Below are positions 6,650 to 15,087 of a DNA stretch of 64,000 nt, piece by piece; within the stretch, counting starts at the first letter, position 1, and every line of letters starts with the position of its first letter. Made by a program: the position numbers and the translations under genes. The stretch spans positions 186,001 to 250,000 of the forward strand of contig JAFQIY010000041.1 of assembly GCA_017415165.1 (NCBI GenBank). Reading direction: 5' to 3'. This DNA comes from Oscillospiraceae bacterium. Lineage in GTDB: Bacteria > Bacillota > Clostridia > Oscillospirales > Ruminococcaceae. Under the pieces are notes generated by a model. It had not been told where the DNA came from. It searched no databases and worked only from the letters and a program-made list of their open reading frames with translations.

Positions 6650-6829
6650 ATGAAGTTTAAAACCCGTGTTGCATACGGTAAGCATAAGCAGAACGGTAAT
6701 GTTTGCGTTATTTGTGCTGATACTGTTGAAGCATCATTGAAAAATCGTATGATGGTTAAAGACTTTGAAAAACAGCTTGCACGGAATAACCCTGAATATG
6801 ATTTAACTTTCAGAATTGAAGAACGATAA
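6650..6829 (+). CDS. Hypothetical small basic protein, 59 residues
   Basis: ATG 6650 follows CGGAGG and the frame closes at TAA 6829. The product starts MKFKTRVAYGKHKQNGNVCV and has two cysteines (CVICAD) but no zinc-ribbon pair. It sits 18 bases after its neighbour and 17 bases before the next gene, whose ribosome binding site is also strong, so it is very likely translated as part of the operon. Function is unknown. Confidence 0.65.
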   Translation: MKFKTRVAYGKHKQNGNVCVICADTVEASLKNRMMVKDFEKQLARNNPEYDLTFRIEER

Positions 6830-6846
6830 CTCAGGAGGTCAATACA

Positions 6847-7287
6847 ATGGAAAAAAGAATCAATATCACAGCATTTGAAATATATCTGCTCAGCTTAATC
6901 AAGATGGAATATATCAACATGGAAAATTCTTTTGTTGGTGACGATGGAAAAATCTATCTCAATCTTAATATGGAGCTTTTACCGACTCCAAAAATTGAAA
7001 TCAAAAAGAGTTACGGACTTACAATAACATACCATTCTGTTAAAGACGTGTTTGAAAAAGGACTTTTTGAAATTTGTATTTTTGAACGCAGTAACTATTA
7101 TATAGTATGCGATAACACAGGCTTACCAATAAATATTAAAGCAAAATCAAGATTAGGTATGCTTGGAGTTCTAAACAGACCTGACATTATTTCAGGTATC
7201 ATAGCAGATATGAGCATCAGCAATCACCCTGACTATGCTAAATATCAGAAGCAATTACAAGAATTTAAAGAAGCTGTAAAGCTGTAA
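6847..7287 (+). CDS. Hypothetical protein, 146 residues
   Basis: A soluble alpha/beta protein of 146 residues beginning MEKRINITAFEIYLLSLIKM, with CAGGAGG ahead of ATG 6847. No known motif is visible. It is tightly spaced with the DUF262 gene that follows (14 bases), which suggests they are cotranscribed and possibly act together, but nothing in the sequence shows how. Confidence 0.65.
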   Translation: MEKRINITAFEIYLLSLIKMEYINMENSFVGDDGKIYLNLNMELLPTPKIEIKKSYGLTITYHSVKDVFEKGLFEICIFERSNYYIVCDNTGLPINIKAKSRLGMLGVLNRPDIISGIIADMSISNHPDYAKYQKQLQEFKEAVKL

Positions 7288-7301
7288 CGGAGGTTTTAAT
7301 T

Positions 7302-8465
7302 ATGGCAAAACGGAAAAATACACAAGCTGAAGAAGTTACTTCAATTATTGAATATAACGGAAAATCCTACACTCTTATGTCCATAGATTTGTCAGCAAAT
7401 CGCAACGTCAAGGAAATCCCTTACAATGTAAAGGAATTTACAGAGAAGTTTGACAACGGCGATATATGCAGAGACCCACTCATTCAGAGAACGGCTGACC
7501 AGTGGAGCAGTGCGAAAAAATCAAAGTTCATTCTTTCCATTCTGCTAAATCGTCCAGTAGGAACAATCCTGACAGCAAAGGGACGTGCGGACAGTAAAAG
7601 CTACACACAGAAAACACTTATTGACGGTTTGCAGAGAAGTACAGCCATAAGCGATTATATCAATAACCGTTTTGCTTTAAGTAAGAATACAGCACCAATA
7701 CGCTGTTGTTATCGTGACGATGACGGTAATATAATAACGGAAAATTTTGACCTTGCAGGAAAGAAATTCAAGGCACTTCCTGACGTTTTAAAGGAAGCTA
7801 TACTTGAATACAGATTGACCGTATATTCATACGAAGGCTTTTCCGATGAGGAACTTGACGATATTGTATTTTGCGTAAACAACGGAAGTTCTTTTAAGCC
7901 ATTTCAAAAGCTGAGAACTGTTTTAGGCTCTGCTATGATGGAATACTTACAGCCTGTTTGTGACGGTGTGTTTTGGGAAAAAGCCGAAAGTATCAAGACA
8001 AAGAATGATGGTGTACTTGGTTGTGTAGTCAGAACTTTAATGCTTTTAAAGGACTTCCCTTTCAAGTCACTTAGCACAAGCGAAATGATTACATTTGCGG
8101 AAGAATTTGCTGAAAGTGGAAGTATTAAAGAAATTGAACAGCTCAACAGCCTTTTCAATCAGCTTGACAGCATTATTCACCGACAGATGGAAGATGAAGA
8201 ATATACTTTCCTTACTCCATGCAATATTCCTCATCTGATTAAGAATCTATATAAGTATAATACAACGGAAAATTTAAGCAACGGAAATTATACAGCGTTT
8301 CTTAATTACTTCCTTACATCGGAAGATTACAAGGAATACAACAGATATTGCTGCAAGCTTGCAAGTGGTGGAGGACTTTATTCCCGTGCTACTGTTGAGA
8401 AAAGACAAGATATTATTGACAATGCACTTGATAACTTTATAAGTGATATGACAAAATCAGCTTAA
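7302..8465 (+). CDS. DUF262-domain protein (ParB-like/GmrS-type)
   Basis: The 387-residue protein has a DUF262 domain at about 40-230. The conserved block is LIDGLQRSTAI (106-116), equivalent to the D-G-x-Q-R motif of this ParB/Srx-like fold, preceded by DPLIQRTADQW and SILLNRPVGTI. DUF262 domains hydrolyse NTPs in GmrSD-type restriction systems and occur widely in element cargo. There is no DUF1524 HNH domain here: the C-terminal half lacks the His-Asn-rich nuclease motif, so modified-DNA cleavage is not supported. It may be a regulatory or defence ATPase. An uncommon feature is Leu in place of the more usual Gln before QR. Confidence 0.78.
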   Translation: MAKRKNTQAEEVTSIIEYNGKSYTLMSIDLSANRNVKEIPYNVKEFTEKFDNGDICRDPLIQRTADQWSSAKKSKFILSILLNRPVGTILTAKGRADSKSYTQKTLIDGLQRSTAISDYINNRFALSKNTAPIRCCYRDDDGNIITENFDLAGKKFKALPDVLKEAILEYRLTVYSYEGFSDEELDDIVFCVNNGSSFKPFQKLRTVLGSAMMEYLQPVCDGVFWEKAESIKTKNDGVLGCVVRTLMLLKDFPFKSLSTSEMITFAEEFAESGSIKEIEQLNSLFNQLDSIIHRQMEDEEYTFLTPCNIPHLIKNLYKYNTTENLSNGNYTAFLNYFLTSEDYKEYNRYCCKLASGGGLYSRATVEKRQDIIDNALDNFISDMTKSA

Positions 8466-8538
8466 TGTTTCGGGGCAATTGAGAAATAGATATTAATATA
8501 ACAGTTGCCCCAAATAATTTTGAAATGAGGTAAAATAT

Positions 8539-8973
8539 ATGATTATTTACAGTGAGAATAAAATTGAAATGGGTCTTTCTGAAATCTGTATTGATGTGGA
8601 AAATGCTCTTAAATATGACAGGACACAAGGGTCTGACGAATTTGCTTTAGACCTCCCCTTTGCAAATAATGATTTAATTATGGAACTTTTAAAAGACGAT
8701 GTTGAAATGTTTGCGATGGAAAATGGTTATTACGGTAATGAGCATACTGACAAGGCTATTAAGTACAAGTCAAGAATTGAGTTTGTATATTTTTTTGAGA
8801 GTGGCACAGCGGAAATAGGTATCTGGATTGAGCCTGTTGATAAGGCTGATGCGGAATTTCTTGATGATGATATGTCTGCAACATGGCTTAATGTTGACCT
8901 TGATGCTACAGATAAAAATTATCTATGTATGTGTCTTGCAGAGATGATTTATAACGCAGAAATAAAGCTGTAA
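8539..8973 (+). CDS. Hypothetical protein, copy 1 of a tandem paralogue pair
   Basis: A 144-residue acidic protein. Its C-terminal half (FVYFF..., then WLNVDLDATDKNYLCMCLAE) clearly matches that of the next gene (FVYYF..., FNVELDDNDRKYLCKSLAK), and both begin MIIY. The two therefore arose by tandem duplication. ATG 8539 follows GAGGT. No known domain is recognised. Confidence 0.7.
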   Translation: MIIYSENKIEMGLSEICIDVENALKYDRTQGSDEFALDLPFANNDLIMELLKDDVEMFAMENGYYGNEHTDKAIKYKSRIEFVYFFESGTAEIGIWIEPVDKADAEFLDDDMSATWLNVDLDATDKNYLCMCLAEMIYNAEIKL

Positions 8974-8987
8974 CGAGGATATTACAA

Positions 8988-9392
8988 ATGATTATTTATG
9001 ATAATGTGAGTGATGAAAAAATATGTATTGAACTTTCAGAACTTGGTATTTGTACCGATTTTGTTTGCTCGTTAAAATTTACAAAATATGAAAAAGATTC
9101 AAACGCATTTGCTTTGTATTTTGAGTTCATAAATTATGACAAGGTAAAAAGATTTATAGATGACTCGATTGCACTCCATATTTTAAGCTCAGGCTTTAGT
9201 CATAGCTATAAACAATTTGACATTGGAATTAGTTTTGTGTATTACTTTAATACAGATACAACTAAAATTAATGTTGATATTACATCATTCGATGAAACTG
9301 AAGAAACTGAAATATATTTCAATGTTGAACTTGATGATAATGACAGAAAGTATTTGTGTAAAAGCCTTGCTAAGATAATTTACAATGCATAA
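8988..9392 (+). CDS. Hypothetical protein, copy 2 of a tandem paralogue pair
   Basis: A 134-residue relative of the preceding gene, 14 bases downstream, with conserved MIIY start, FALYFEF/FALDLPF strand and the C-terminal LxxxDxxYLCxxLAxxIYNA block. The middle has diverged strongly. Function unknown; as with its twin, the fold looks like a compact alpha/beta domain without catalytic signature. Confidence 0.68.
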   Translation: MIIYDNVSDEKICIELSELGICTDFVCSLKFTKYEKDSNAFALYFEFINYDKVKRFIDDSIALHILSSGFSHSYKQFDIGISFVYYFNTDTTKINVDITSFDETEETEIYFNVELDDNDRKYLCKSLAKIIYNA

Positions 9393-9457
9393 AAAAATAA
9401 AGCTGTACAGGGTATCAACACCGATACCCAATACAGCCAAAAGAACGGAGAATAAAT

Positions 9458-9682
9458 ATGCTTGCGTATAAAACAAAACCACGGGAAAAAACAATCAGCA
9501 GAACCACTAATATAAAACGTAAAAAGGCATTATCGGAAAATGCTAAACAAAAGTTGCTTGGAGTAGCTATGATACTGCTTGCCATCCCTGCAATGTGTAT
9601 TACAAATGAGTTTGGTGAGCCTGACGGAACAGCTTCAGTTATGCTTGTATTTATGGGACTCGCTGCACTTATCGCTAAATAA
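9458..9682 (+). CDS. Small membrane protein
   Basis: A 74-residue protein with a basic N-terminal 30 residues and two hydrophobic segments (about 33-48 and 60-74) separated by an acidic loop. It probably has both ends on the same side of the membrane. ATG 9458 follows CGGAG. It ends the rightward cargo run. No function can be assigned. Confidence 0.55.
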   Translation: MLAYKTKPREKTISRTTNIKRKKALSENAKQKLLGVAMILLAIPAMCITNEFGEPDGTASVMLVFMGLAALIAK

Positions 9683-9889
9683 GAAAATATCATTCATCTG
9701 AATGTTAATGTATATTGTGTGACCGTCTGTAATGGACGGTTATGCTTTACATTAAAGCGTAAAGATGAAATCAAGACCCTGTTTACATAACGTAAAACAA
9801 TTCAAAAAACAACTTCATCTTAACGTTATTCAGCGGAAATTTGATATTAAATATAAGGTACACCCTAATTTTACTTTGGAGATGATATA

Positions 9890-10471
9890 ATGAAAATAGC
9901 ATACGTCAGAGTTTCAACAGTTGAGCAGAACGAAGCAAGACAGATTGAAGCTTTGGAGATATACGGAATAGAAAAATGGTTTACTGAAAAGGTATCAGGC
10001 AAGGATACCAACAGACCACAGCTTCAGCAGATGCTTGAATTTGCCCGTGAAGGTGATACAATCTATGTCCATGATTTTACAAGACTTGCAAGAAGCACAA
10101 AAGACCTACTTGACATTGTTGAGCATCTGAAATCAAAGGGTATTCATCTTGTAAGCAACAAGGAAAGTATTGATACATCTACACCAACAGGAAAATTAAT
10201 GCTGACTTTTCTTGCAGGTATAGCTGAATTTGAACGTGAAAATCTGTTGGAGCGTCAGCGTGAAGGTATCGCTATTGCAAAGAGAAACGGCAAATACAAA
10301 GGAAGAAAACCTTTTAAGTCTGACAAATTTGAAACGCTGTATGAGGAATATATAAAACGGAAAATTACAAAAGCTGAATTTGCGTGTCAATTAGGCACAT
10401 CAAGACCAACTTTGAATAAGCTTATCAAGAACTATGAGAAATCCTTGTATTCGGATACCAAATCGAAATAG
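9890..10471 (+). CDS. Serine recombinase, resolvase/invertase type
   Basis: The 193-residue protein has the catalytic domain of small serine recombinases: YVRVST with nucleophile S9 and R7, then TRLARST with R65 and R68, the long E helix ending in LLERQREGI, and a C-terminal Hin-type helix-turn-helix (KITKAEFACQLGTSRPTLNKLI). The length fits resolvases and invertases rather than large serine integrases, so it more likely resolves cointegrates or inverts a segment than integrates the element. ATG 9890 follows TTGGAG. A 94-base inverted repeat lies 60 bases downstream and a GACCGTC/GACGGT pair upstream; either could be a crossover region. Confidence 0.88.
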   Translation: MKIAYVRVSTVEQNEARQIEALEIYGIEKWFTEKVSGKDTNRPQLQQMLEFAREGDTIYVHDFTRLARSTKDLLDIVEHLKSKGIHLVSNKESIDTSTPTGKLMLTFLAGIAEFERENLLERQREGIAIAKRNGKYKGRKPFKSDKFETLYEEYIKRKITKAEFACQLGTSRPTLNKLIKNYEKSLYSDTKSK

Positions 10472-10532
10472 AACATAGATAAAACCTTGTAAATCCCTTT
10501 ATTTTTCTATGTTTTCTGCTGTTTTATAAATC

Positions 10533-10626
10533 TAATACTACAAAATAATGGCTATAATACGTTGTATATTCGGTACAAGCACCTGAAGCAACGTAGAATA
10601 GCCATTTTCTTTGTATTTTAGTATTA
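10533..10626. repeat. Imperfect 94-base inverted repeat (MITE-like or recombination site)
   Basis: TAATACTACAAAATAATGGC... (10533-10564) mirrors 10589-10626 over about 32 bases with a few gaps; the arms share AATGGCTAT/ATAGCCATT, ACGTTG/CAACGT and TAATAC/GTATTA. It lies just behind the recombinase gene. Confidence 0.55.
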
Positions 10627-10791
10627 TAAATGCTGCAAAAGCCTTATAAAATAAGGGATTGGAATGTATCATTCGAGGAAAAGCAAGGTTTTTACTGTGT
10701 TTGAGCGATGTTTTGATGTTGGTTTTGAGTGGTTTTATGATTTTGGGGAATGTGGCGTTTTATCAGGAAATATAAGGGTTTGATGAAGATT

Positions 10792-10899
10792 GTTAAATAT
10801 TTAACATTGTTCGTAAATGTGATAGGATGGTGTTGAATGGATAAAAATGTATATTATCATTCGACAAATATTGACAGTAAACAAACGTGCTGATATAAT
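10792..10899 (+). promoter_or_regulatory. Consensus promoter and upstream palindrome of the two-gene cassette
   Basis: TTGACA (10871-10876), 17 bases, TATAAT (10894-10899), followed by AAGGAGG and the TTG start at 10931. A 14-bp perfect palindrome GTTAAATATTTAAC lies at 10792-10805. The rest of 10627-10790 shows nothing definite. Confidence 0.65.
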
Positions 10900-10930
10900 T
10901 AATATATAAGATTTATAAGGAGGATTTACA

Positions 10931-11698
10931 TTGTCTAAAAAGAAAGAACAAAATAAACCTATAGAGAAATTCCCTACAAATGATAGAGACTACTATTACT
11001 ACTATGAAATTTTTCAATTAGTACAACTCAAAAAATATTATAACGGTATAAATAGCCTCATTTTAGCAGACAAATTAGAAAATAGTGTTTTGAACAAATA
11101 TGAAGCACACAATTATGAGTTATCAAAAGAAGACATATATGTAGAATATAAAAAATATTATGATGATTTCAATTTCTATATTGACGCACTTATCAATAAA
11201 ACCGACATCAACAGTAATGAAGATTTTAAAAATGTTATGGAATATCTTATGTTGACTGTTTGCCAAACAAATCAATTTATTAATCGTTACTTACTTTTAA
11301 AATCTAATAAAGCATTTTATAATTCAAAAATAAAAATTAATGGAAAGAAAGTTTCAGTAAAAAAAATCCTGTCAGAAAATGAATATATAATGTATAAACT
11401 GAATCCTCATTATTTGCCTATAGTAATAAGTAATTTCTCCGTTCCAGCAATATTATTCACATTGTTTTTACTGCTGCTATTTACTGTAATTGCAACCAAA
11501 CATATATTTTGGGCAATTTTATGCTTAGTATATAGTATTTGGTATTTAAAAATGTTATCTAAAATTAGTTATGCTGAAAAACAAAATTCAATTTACTTTT
11601 TTAAGAACAACTATGTTGCTCATCCTTTATCACAGAAAATTAAATTTAAAGATATTACTACTGCAATATCATTGATAAAAGATATTACCTCAAAATAA
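10931..11698 (+). CDS. Two-TM membrane protein of a two-gene cassette
   Basis: The 255-residue protein has a Tyr- and Lys-rich soluble N-terminal part (1-160) and two adjacent hydrophobic segments (about 163-205) with a short C-terminal tail. Initiation is at TTG 10931, directly behind a strong AAGGAGG. The gene has its own consensus promoter and lies 18 bases before an AlbA_2/Schlafen-type gene, so the pair forms one transcript. A membrane effector beside a nucleic-acid- or nucleotide-binding sensor is a frequent layout of anti-phage abortive systems, but the family is not one I recognise and the role is inferred. Confidence 0.7.
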   Translation: MSKKKEQNKPIEKFPTNDRDYYYYYEIFQLVQLKKYYNGINSLILADKLENSVLNKYEAHNYELSKEDIYVEYKKYYDDFNFYIDALINKTDINSNEDFKNVMEYLMLTVCQTNQFINRYLLLKSNKAFYNSKIKINGKKVSVKKILSENEYIMYKLNPHYLPIVISNFSVPAILFTLFLLLLFTVIATKHIFWAILCLVYSIWYLKMLSKISYAEKQNSIYFFKNNYVAHPLSQKIKFKDITTAISLIKDITSK

Positions 11699-11716
11699 CA
11701 AATACGGAGGCTAAAT

Positions 11717-12931
11717 ATGATAAACATAAATAATAAGAGTTGGGATAAACTTCGTTCCTCTGACATTAGAAAATTACTATCGGAAGAATTTGAAGAAAAC
11801 TGTTTTTTGGAATTAAAAGCTGACGATGTTTCACCAGAAAAATTAGCACATGAAATAAGTGCTTTTGCTAATACATACGGAGGATATATATTATTAGGTA
11901 TAAATGATGACAAAACAATTGGTGGATGCAAAAAATGGAATGAACAAAAAATCAATGGAACATTTCATGATAATATAACACCTACACCTAATTTCGATGT
12001 CAAAAAATTTAGATTAAATGATAAAACAATATATGTTATAAAAATAGAAGAAGGAACAATGCCTCCATATATTACCAACAAAGGCGGAATATATGAAAGG
12101 ATTTCGTCAGGGACTTGTAAAATAACAGACTCTATACGTCTATCTCAATTATGTCAGAAAAAAGACAATCACTTAAAAAGGATTAAAGAAAGAATTGAAC
12201 TTGACAAAATAGAATTAAATGTCGGTGAACCTAATAATTTCTGCGGATATATAGATATAGGATTTTCAGTAGTTTGCTCTGAAGCAACAAATTTACAGAA
12301 GAACTTTTTTAATATTAATTTTGAAAAAATAAAAGCGATTTTAGACGAAGCTGCCCCTTATTGCAGTATTTCAAGAGTAGGTCTTTCTTATGTATTTGGT
12401 GTAGGAAAAATTGACATCAAAGATGATAATGGAAATAATTTGTTATTACCAGCAGGGTTACAAAATTTCATTGAAATAATGGCTGATGGAAGTGTCAGAT
12501 GCAGAGTTATTTTAACAAGTGACCATTCTTATAGTGAAAAAGTTAATATATCACATGCTTTTTTCTTTGTACAAGATATTTATAAAAGAATATATATGGA
12601 ATTACTCGGAGAGGATTTTGCAAGAATATTCATACAAGCACATAAATATGAACGAGTAACAGTATTAAAGCAATTTACTCCATATCGCAAATCAGACAAT
12701 CCTATAGATAATCAGCAAAATATAGAGTATTTGGAACAACATCAAAATAAATATGGAAATAATTCAGTACTGGTTGGAAATAGAATACCTACACTTGATT
12801 ATGTATTGATTGACAAACAATTGTTTGATAAGAATAACGAAAAATATGATGCTGAAAATCTATTTCATAAATTATTCTTTTGTTTTAATTACAATTTGGG
12901 ATATATTGATACCCCTCCATATAGAGAATAA
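11717..12931 (+). CDS. AlbA_2/Schlafen-type domain protein
   Basis: Residues 22-145 of 404 match the AlbA_2 (Schlafen AAA_4) domain: EENCFLELKAD with E32 and K34, then HEISAFANTYGGYILLGINDD (a strand-helix block diagnostic of the family), and GGIYERISSGT near the end. These domains bind or cleave nucleic acid in Schlafen proteins and occur in bacterial regulators and defence genes. The remaining 250 residues are of unknown fold. ATG 11717 follows CGGAGG. It ends with a strong terminator at 13018. Together with the membrane protein upstream it forms the last cargo cassette before core genes. Confidence 0.8.
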   Translation: MININNKSWDKLRSSDIRKLLSEEFEENCFLELKADDVSPEKLAHEISAFANTYGGYILLGINDDKTIGGCKKWNEQKINGTFHDNITPTPNFDVKKFRLNDKTIYVIKIEEGTMPPYITNKGGIYERISSGTCKITDSIRLSQLCQKKDNHLKRIKERIELDKIELNVGEPNNFCGYIDIGFSVVCSEATNLQKNFFNINFEKIKAILDEAAPYCSISRVGLSYVFGVGKIDIKDDNGNNLLLPAGLQNFIEIMADGSVRCRVILTSDHSYSEKVNISHAFFFVQDIYKRIYMELLGEDFARIFIQAHKYERVTVLKQFTPYRKSDNPIDNQQNIEYLEQHQNKYGNNSVLVGNRIPTLDYVLIDKQLFDKNNEKYDAENLFHKLFFCFNYNLGYIDTPPYRE

Positions 12932-13017
12932 TCATAAATAATTATTCCATCAACTAACTTCACCCATCAAATAAGCTAATTCAAAGCACAAAACAATCAA
13001 TAACAATACATAAAAAA

Positions 13018-13060
13018 AAGGATAACACAGCCCACAAAGCTATGTTATCCTTAATTTTTT
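13018..13060 (+). terminator. Terminator of the two-gene cassette
   Basis: AAGGATAACACAG pairs with CTATGTTATCCTT (one mismatch), followed by TTTTTT. Confidence 0.8.
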
Positions 13061-13127
13061 TGCCCACCATATCAATAAAAGCTGCCCACCATTTTTATTT
13101 TGGTGGGCAAAATGTGGGCGGTGGGCA
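13061..13127. repeat. Four copies of TGCCCACC, two in each orientation
   Basis: Forward copies at 13061-13068 and 13083-13090; inverted copies GGTGGGCA at 13102-13109 and 13120-13127. Partial copies lie near 13030 and 13114. The cluster sits at the apparent junction between the element and core genome. Confidence 0.6.
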
Positions 13128-13154
13128 ATATTTTACCATATATAGACAAAAAAT

Positions 13155-13190
13155 CTCCCCTTGCAATAAAAATGCAAGGGGAGAATATTT
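13155..13190 (-). terminator. Terminator at the end of the GGGtGRT operon
   Basis: CTCCCCTTGCA and TGCAAGGGGAG form an 11-bp stem; T-runs lie on both sides, so it may serve both directions. Confidence 0.75.
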
Positions 13191-13219
13191 TTATAAAATG
13201 ACGTATTTAAGCCATTTAA

Positions 13220-14221
13220 TTAAGCTTTCATAGCCTCTTCGACAGCAACAGCACAAGCAACAGTAGCACCAACCATTGGGTTGTTACCCATACCGATGAG
13301 ACCCATCATTTCTACGTGAGCAGGAACGGAAGAAGAACCTGCAAACTGAGCGTCAGAGTGCATACGACCCATTGTATCTGTCATACCGTAGGAAGCAGGA
13401 CCTGCAGCCATATTATCCGGGTGGAGTGTACGGCCTGTACCGCCGCCGGAAGCAACGGAGAAGTACTTCTTGCCCTTTTCGTTACATTCCTTCTTATATG
13501 TACCTGCAACCGGGTGCTGGAAACGTGTTGGGTTTGTGGAGTTACCTGTGATGGAAACGTCAACGCCTTCCTTCCACATAATAGCAACGCCTTCTGTTAC
13601 GTCGTTAGCGCCGTAGCAGTTAACCTTGGAACGGAGACCTGTGGAGTAAGCCTTACGGAATACTTCCTTAACTTCGCCTGTATAGTAATCCATTTCTGTT
13701 TCAACGTATGTGAAACCGTTGATACGAGCGATAATCTGTGCAGCGTCCTTACCGAGACCGTTGAGGATAACACGGAGAGGGTTCTTACGAACCTTGTTAG
13801 CCTTTTCAGCGATACCGATAGCACCTTCAGCAGCTGCGAAGGATTCGTGACCTGCGAGGAATGCGAAACATTCTGTTTCGTCTTCGAGGAGCATCTTACC
13901 GAGGTTACCGTGACCAAGTCCAACCTTTCTCTGGTCAGCAACAGAACCAGGGATACAGAAAGCCTGGAGGCCTTCACCGATTGCAGCAGCAGCGTCAGCA
14001 GCTCTTGTGCAGTTCTTCTTGATTGCGATTGCACAACCTACTGTGTAAGCCCACTTTGCGTTTTCGAAACAGATTGGCTGGATGCCTTCTGTAATCTTAT
14101 ATGGGTCAAAGCCCTTTGCCTTACAAATTTCAGCACACTCTTCGATGGAGTTAATGCCGTACTGAGCGAGAACTGCAAGGATCTGCTTTTCTCTTCTCTC
14201 ATAAGATTCAAATAAAGCCAT
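13220..14221 (-). CDS. GGGtGRT protein
   Basis: The 333-residue protein carries the name-giving motif SGGGTGRT at 258-265 and belongs to a family annotated by that motif in anaerobic Firmicutes, usually next to a NifU-like scaffold protein, exactly as here. Cysteines at 33, 51, 63 and 71 and later at 202 could bind a metal cluster. The molecular function of the family is not established; the pairing suggests a role in iron-sulfur chemistry. It follows the scaffold gene by 14 bases, with AGGAGG before ATG, and the pair ends at a terminator. Codon use is biased to a small set, typical of a well expressed gene. Confidence 0.85.
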   Translation of the reverse strand: MALFESYERREKQILAVLAQYGINSIEECAEICKAKGFDPYKITEGIQPICFENAKWAYTVGCAIAIKKNCTRAADAAAAIGEGLQAFCIPGSVADQRKVGLGHGNLGKMLLEDETECFAFLAGHESFAAAEGAIGIAEKANKVRKNPLRVILNGLGKDAAQIIARINGFTYVETEMDYYTGEVKEVFRKAYSTGLRSKVNCYGANDVTEGVAIMWKEGVDVSITGNSTNPTRFQHPVAGTYKKECNEKGKKYFSVASGGGTGRTLHPDNMAAGPASYGMTDTMGRMHSDAQFAGSSSVPAHVEMMGLIGMGNNPMVGATVACAVAVEEAMKA

Positions 14222-14235
14222 TGTAGTGTACCTCC

Positions 14236-14928
14236 TTATTCCTTTCTTGGGTCGATAATCTTAGCAGCGTCTGCTACACGACCGTACTGACCCTGAGCCT
14301 TTTCAAAAGCTGTGTTAGCGTCATCGCCAGCCTTGATGAAGTCCATCATCTTGCCGAAGCTTACAAACTTATAGCCGATGATTTCATTTTCTTCGTTAAG
14401 AGCGATACCTGTTACATAACCTTCAGCCATTTCGAGGTAACGAGGACCCTTAGCGAGTGTACCGTACATTGTACCAACCTGTGAACGGAGACCCTTACCA
14501 AGGTCTTCAAGACCTGCACCGATTGGAAGACCGTCTTCAGAGAAAGCACTCTGTGTACGACCGTAAACGATCTGGAGGAACAGCTCTCTCATAGCTGTGT
14601 TGATAGCGTCACAAACGAGGTCAGTATTGAGAGCCTCGAGAATAGTTCTGCCTGGGAGGATTTCAGAAGCCATAGCTGCTGAATGTGTCATACCGGAACA
14701 TCCGATTGTTTCAACGAGAGCCTCCTGAATAACGCCGTCCTTAACGTTGAGGGAAAGCTTACAGGTACCCTGCTGTGGAGCACACCAGCCAATACCGTGT
14801 GTGAAACCGGAAATATCCTTAATCTCCTTAGCCTTTACCCATTTTGCTTCTTCCGGGATTGGTGCTGCACCGTGAGCTACGCCTTGAGCTACAGGGCACA
14901 TTTTTTCAACCTCATGAGAATAAATCAT
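14236..14928 (-). CDS. Iron-sulfur cluster assembly scaffold-like protein (NifU/IscU-type)
   Basis: The 230-residue protein resembles NifU/IscU N-terminal scaffold domains: conserved cysteines C49 (GIGWCAP), C56 and C77 (ETIGCSGM) lie in the family's spacing, with HSAAMASE afterwards. It is longer than classic IscU by a C-terminal extension. It is the first gene of a two-gene operon with the GGGtGRT protein. AAAGGAG precedes ATG 14928. The association implies that it donates or stores a cluster for its partner, but that is inference from context. Confidence 0.82.
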   Translation of the reverse strand: MIYSHEVEKMCPVAQGVAHGAAPIPEEAKWVKAKEIKDISGFTHGIGWCAPQQGTCKLSLNVKDGVIQEALVETIGCSGMTHSAAMASEILPGRTILEALNTDLVCDAINTAMRELFLQIVYGRTQSAFSEDGLPIGAGLEDLGKGLRSQVGTMYGTLAKGPRYLEMAEGYVTGIALNEENEIIGYKFVSFGKMMDFIKAGDDANTAFEKAQGQYGRVADAAKIIDPRKE

Positions 14929-14957
14929 ATGTACATACTCCTTTCAGAATTTGCTAT

Positions 14958-15026
14958 GTCCCGAAGCTGACTTCAAGGGACTTTCGCATACGCATATATT
15001 ATACAACATTTCGACAGATAAAGCAA
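14958..15026 (-). promoter_or_regulatory. Promoter and leader hairpin of the GGGtGRT operon
   Basis: On the reverse strand TTGCTT (15021-15026), 17 bases, TATAAT (14998-15003). The 5' leader contains a hairpin with GTCCC/GGGAC closing an inner GAAG/CTTC stem (14958-14981). Confidence 0.6.
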
Positions 15027-15087
15027 GAGGATTTTATGAATTAGTGTGATTTTTTTAACAAGAATACACTGACCGGTATATCATTTA

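Noticed and set aside
9890-10471. Calling the serine recombinase the integrase of the element
   Set aside because: At 193 residues it has the resolvase/invertase layout, not the 450-600-residue large serine integrase layout.
1-13130. CRISPR array or cas genes in the accessory region
   Set aside because: Repeats present are unlike palindromes and short dispersed copies without regular spacers; no Cas-like protein is encoded.
13042-13233. 63-codon forward frame at the element-core junction
   Set aside because: It consists of repeat copies and terminator sequence and overlaps the end of the GGGtGRT gene.
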